Notes under the pieces: generated by a model
Seen by the model: the letters and a program-made list of their open reading frames with translations, nothing else
Told to the model about the DNA's origin: nothing
The model's database searches: none
Position numbers and translations under genes: made by a program
In this document: positions 61,065 through 64,000 of the stretch, in pieces
Layout: the number at the start of each line of letters is the position of its first letter
How positions within the stretch are numbered: position 1 is the stretch's first letter
NCBI RefSeq assembly: GCF_000196235.1
Contig: NC_008541.1
Span: 4,340,001-4,404,000 of the forward strand
Reading direction: 5' to 3'
Length of the DNA: 64,000 nucleotides
Source: Arthrobacter sp. FB24
GTDB taxonomy: Bacteria > Actinomycetota > Actinomycetes > Actinomycetales > Micrococcaceae

Positions 61065-62102
61065 TTGGCAGTCCCGAAGTTTGCCTCGGTGACGGTCTTC
61101 GACTCCGGCAGGGCTTCCTCGGACAGGCCCCAGCGTTCCAGGACCTTGCCGTATGAGCCGTCCTTGATGGCGGAGTTCAGCGCCTCCGTGATAACCGGGG
61201 GCCAGCCCGTTGCCCTTAAGCGACGTGGCAGCCACCAGGGTTTCGGACGGCCAGCCGGCGTTGACCTTGCCAACAATCTTCAGGTCGTCCCGTGTGTTCT
61301 CGCGGTACGCCGTGGACGGGTAGGGCGCGATGTTGAGGTCGGTCCGGCCCGAGGACAGCGCCAGGATGGTGTCGGCGTCGGAGGAGTAGTACTGGAGCAC
61401 CGCCGGTGCCTTCCCCTTGGCCTCAAGTTCCTTGTTCCACGCCAGCAGGATCTTCTCCTGGTTGGTTCCGGAACCCACCGAGACCTTCAGGCCGGAGATG
61501 TCGTCCGCGCCCTTGATGTCATAGCTGGAACTCTTCTTGGCCTCGAAACCCATGTAGGCGGCCCGGTAGCTGGCAAAGTCGAACAGCTTCACGCGGGCGG
61601 CGTTGATGCCCACGTTGGAGAACACGGCTTCGAAGTCGCCGGACTGCGTCTTCAGCGGCCAGTTCTCCCAGGAGGTGACCTGGACGTCGAGCTCCAGTCC
61701 CAGCTTGTCCGCCACCAGCTGCGCGATGTCCAGCTCGGAGCCGACGGGTGTCTTGTCATCCGTGGCGTGGAAGGACAGCGGGATGGAGCCGGCGGTGGTG
61801 GCCACGGTGAGCTTGCCATCCTTTCCGATCAGCTCCGGGACCTTGGCGGCGAGCGCCGCATCCTTCTCCGCCCGGATGCGCTTCTGGTCCGGTGAGGTGT
61901 TGTAGACGACGCCGTTGCGTGCCGCCGTCGTCCCTGGCTTGCCGGATACTGCATCGCCGGAGGCCGCGGCCCCGGGATCGGCGCAGCCGCTCAGCGCAAG
62001 GGTGCCGGACAGAGTACCGAGAAGGACGACGGCGGGCAGAGAGCGCACTCGTGCTTTCCCTGTCAATGAAGCAGCCCGGAGCCGGGTGTTGGTCGATGCC
62101 AT
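61061..62102 (-). pseudogene. Amino-acid-type ABC substrate-binding lipoprotein with a +1 frameshift
   Basis: A family-3 binding lipoprotein (lipobox ALSGC, Cys40) paralogous to the one at 54.5 kb. The first frame is good to LKGNGLAP and then turns to nonsense; the next frame carries the expected ending VITEALNSAIKDGSYGKVLERWGL to a TGA at 61061-61063, which overlaps the next gene. A five-base G/C run (61198-61202) where four would fit restores a 346-residue protein if one base is removed. The first start ATG 62102 is 10 bp after the ATPase stop. It may be a true mutation or a homopolymer read error; all other features look functional. Confidence 0.85.
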
Positions 62103-62112
62103 GGAGGTTTCC

Positions 62113-62937
62113 TTAGATATTGAAAGCGGGTTCGATCACCTTGGAGAAGAAACTCCGGGTGCGTTCTTCCTGCGGTCTGGTGAAGATGTCCTGGGGCGCG
62201 CCCTGTTCCACGATCTGCCCCTGGTCCATGAAGACCACCGTGTCCGCCACGTCGCGGGCGAAGCCCATTTCGTGGGTGACGATGATCAGTGTGGTCCCGG
62301 AGGTGGCAAGTTCGCGGATGACGTCCAGGACCTCGTTGACGAGTTCGGGGTCCAGTGCCGAGGTGGGCTCGTCGAAGAGGAGGATCTTGGGGTCCAGCGC
62401 CAGGGCCCGGGCGATCGCCACGCGTTGCTGCTGGCCGCCGGACAGCTGGCGCGGGTAGGCATCGGCGCGGTCCTTCAGCCCCACCCGGTCCAGCAGCTCC
62501 AGTCCGCGGGTCCGGGCTTCAGCCTTGGTCAGCCGCGGTTTGCCGGAACGCGGGGCGACGACGGGCGCTTCGGTCACGTTCTCCAGTGCCGTGAGGTGCG
62601 GGAAGAGGTTGAAGTTCTGGAACACCATGCCGATTTCGGTGCGCTGCTTAAGGATGTCCTTCTCGCGCAGTTCATGGAGCCGCTTTCCGCGGACCTCATA
62701 GCCCACCAGTTCGCCGTCGATGGCGATGAAGCCGCCGTCCACCTTTTCCAGGTGGTTGATGGTGCGCAGCAGGGTGGACTTGCCGGACCCGGACGGCCCC
62801 ACGATGACGGCGACACCGCCCGGCTCCACCGTCAGGGTGATGCCTTTGAGGACTTCCGTGGTCCCGAAGGATTTCCGGACCTTGGTGATTTCCACCAGTC
62901 CGCGCGTTGTTGGGGGTGCAGCGACGGCCGTGCTCAT
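62113..62937 (-). CDS. Amino-acid-type ABC transporter ATPase
   Basis: A 274-residue polar-amino-acid-type ABC ATPase. Walker A GPSGSGKST, the ENVTEAP Q-loop region, signature LSGGQQQR, Walker B ILLFDEPTSALDPE and the switch His in IIVTHEMGFA are all complete. ATG 62937 overlaps the permease stop by 4 bp. The frame is open further upstream but that part lies over the permease gene and is not coding. Confidence 0.95.
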   Translation of the reverse strand: MSTAVAAPPTTRGLVEITKVRKSFGTTEVLKGITLTVEPGGVAVIVGPSGSGKSTLLRTINHLEKVDGGFIAIDGELVGYEVRGKRLHELREKDILKQRTEIGMVFQNFNLFPHLTALENVTEAPVVAPRSGKPRLTKAEARTRGLELLDRVGLKDRADAYPRQLSGGQQQRVAIARALALDPKILLFDEPTSALDPELVNEVLDVIRELATSGTTLIIVTHEMGFARDVADTVVFMDQGQIVEQGAPQDIFTRPQEERTRSFFSKVIEPAFNI

Positions 62938-63992
62938 CGGGTGCTCCTTGCTCGGTTGTCGGTAACGGCAGCGTGGGTGGCGAAGAACCTGCGGGCCTTC
63001 TGGAGCGGGGTCATCGGGAGGGTCCGCACGGCGCCCTTCGAATAGTGCCGTTCGATGTAGTACTGGAAAACGCTGAGCACGGAGGTGATCACGACGTACC
63101 AGAGGGTGGCCACGAGCAGCAGGGGAAGAACCTGCTGGGTCCTGTTGTAGATGACCTGGACGGTGTAGAACAGCTCCGAATACGCCAGGACGTAGACGAT
63201 GGACGTTCCCTTGACGAGGCCGATGATCTCGTTGAAGGCCGTGGGCAGGATGGCCCGCATGGCCTGCGGCAGGACGATCCGGGTGGAGCGGCGCCAGGCG
63301 GGAATGCCCAGGGCGGCTGCTGCTTCCAGCTGGCCCTGGTCCACCGAGAGGATGCCGCCGCGGATGATCTCCGCCGAGTACGCCGCCTGGTTCAGGGTCA
63401 GGCCGAGGACTGCTGCCGCGAACTGGCTGATCAGGGTGGTGGTCTGGACTTCGAAGAAACGGACGTCCGTGAAGGGAATTCCCAGGCTGATCTTCTCGTA
63501 GAGGTAGCCAAGGTTGTACCAAAGGAGCATCTGCACCAGGAGCGGGGTGGAGCGGAAGATCCAGGAAAAGGTCCAGGACACCGAGACCAGCAGCGGGGAA
63601 GCGGACAGGCGCATCAGGGCGAGGATGAAGCCCAGGACGAACCCGAGGGCACCGGAGATGGCGGTCAGCTTGAGAGTTTCCACCAGCCCGTTGACTACGG
63701 ACTGCGCGGTGAACCACTGGGCCACCACACCCCATTCCCAGCGCGGGTTGGTGGCCAGCGACCACACCACTGCGGCGACCCCGAGTGCCACCACTGCGGT
63801 ACCCACCCAGCGCCACGGGTGGCGGGACGGGACCAGCCGGTAGTCCGCGTAGTCGGTGGCGGGCTGGCGGGCTTCGGGTACCTGGGGGCCGCCCGGCTCA
63901 CCGGACGGGCCGGAATTGGGAACACTTGCGTCAGTTCCGGCGGACGCCGGCCCAGCTGCGGACTGCGCTGCCCGGGTTGCTGTTGAACTCAT
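62934..63992 (-). CDS. Amino-acid-type ABC transporter permease
   Basis: A 352-residue permease of the His/Glu/Gln/Arg family. A Pro/Ser-rich cytosolic N-terminus of about 60 residues precedes five or so hydrophobic segments. The EAA loop EAAAALGIPAWRRSTRIVLPQA and FRSTPLLVQMLLWYNL are typical. With one permease gene in the operon it probably works as a homodimer. The start at 63992 is inside the window; promoter and any regulator lie to the right. Confidence 0.95.
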   Translation of the reverse strand: MSSTATRAAQSAAGPASAGTDASVPNSGPSGEPGGPQVPEARQPATDYADYRLVPSRHPWRWVGTAVVALGVAAVVWSLATNPRWEWGVVAQWFTAQSVVNGLVETLKLTAISGALGFVLGFILALMRLSASPLLVSVSWTFSWIFRSTPLLVQMLLWYNLGYLYEKISLGIPFTDVRFFEVQTTTLISQFAAAVLGLTLNQAAYSAEIIRGGILSVDQGQLEAAAALGIPAWRRSTRIVLPQAMRAILPTAFNEIIGLVKGTSIVYVLAYSELFYTVQVIYNRTQQVLPLLLVATLWYVVITSVLSVFQYYIERHYSKGAVRTLPMTPLQKARRFFATHAAVTDNRARSTR

Positions 63993-64000
63993 GCGCCACC

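Noticed and set aside
59898..62102. A 734-aa binding-protein/monooxygenase fusion
   Set aside because: The junction is nonsense sequence; the real C-terminus of the binding protein lies in the next frame, and the monooxygenase has its own ATG overlapping that stop.
62113..63816. A 567-aa reading of the ABC ATPase
   Set aside because: The first 290 residues are Arg/Pro/Gly-rich and lie over the intact permease gene in another frame; ATG 62937 is the natural start.

Overview
The window looks like chromosomal DNA of a high-GC actinomycete, most likely a soil Micrococcaceae (Arthrobacter/Pseudarthrobacter type). The reasons are uniformly GC-rich coding sequence, frequent GTG starts, chains of ATGA/GTGA 4-bp gene overlaps, several starts that sit 6-9 bases behind a TANNNT box as expected for leaderless mRNAs, a SAM-IV-like riboswitch (an actinobacterial class) and the overall gene content. 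The genus is inferred from content, not from a marker gene. I saw no transposase, integrase, CRISPR array, rRNA or replication origin. One tRNA (Gly, CCC) is present.

Layout. (1) 1-4.2 kb: a HAL/PAL-like lyase cut by the window edge and an NtaA-type flavin monooxygenase on the minus strand, then a SAM-riboswitch-led sulfur operon on the plus strand (DUF1737, rhodanese, MetZ). (2) 4.3-10.8 kb, minus: a small zinc-ribbon-like protein, a GCS2 carboxylate-amine ligase, a MurA-like enzyme with an N-terminal XRE helix-turn-helix, and a TPP-riboswitch-led ECF transporter (YkoE-type S component, fused double ATPase, EcfT). (3) 11-21.8 kb: a six-gene Mrp Na+/H+ antiporter operon (minus), an MFS protein, a KhtT/KhtU-like K+/H+ antiporter pair (plus) and dCTP deaminase. 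(4) 21.9-29 kb: a secreted CAP/VCBS protein, an SRPBCC protein, tRNA-Gly, a 49-aa basic protein coupled to a carboxyethylornithine-synthase-like enzyme, and a divergent MFS/LysR pair. (5) 29-41 kb: PutA, an APC permease with a divergent LysR regulator, PanD, an AEC carrier, a trehalose-phosphatase-like/GH15 fusion whose phosphatase motif has lost its aspartates, and a receiver-PP2C phosphatase. (6) 41-48.9 kb, minus: a LacI-controlled carbohydrate operon (ABC importer, GH130, secreted hydrolase-like protein) behind two palindromic operators. (7) 48.9-56.5 kb: a luciferase-like monooxygenase, a 23-bp tandem repeat, a secreted coiled-coil protein built of 28-residue repeats, a secreted GH25-like protein, DJ-1/PfpI, an orphan family-3 binding lipoprotein, an AraC regulator and a VOC protein. 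(8) 56.5-64 kb, minus: an amino-acid-type ABC importer with three LLM flavin monooxygenases and a DUF1684 protein, probably for uptake and oxidative breakdown of an organosulfur or modified amino acid.

The most interesting points are the lyase-like protein without the Ala-Ser-Gly triad, the HTH-MurA fusion, the apparently inactive HAD domain fused to GH15, the monooxygenase/ABC operon with a one-base frameshift in its binding-protein gene, the 28-residue-repeat secreted coiled coil, and a 32-bp repeat family found at two sites about 11.7 kb apart.
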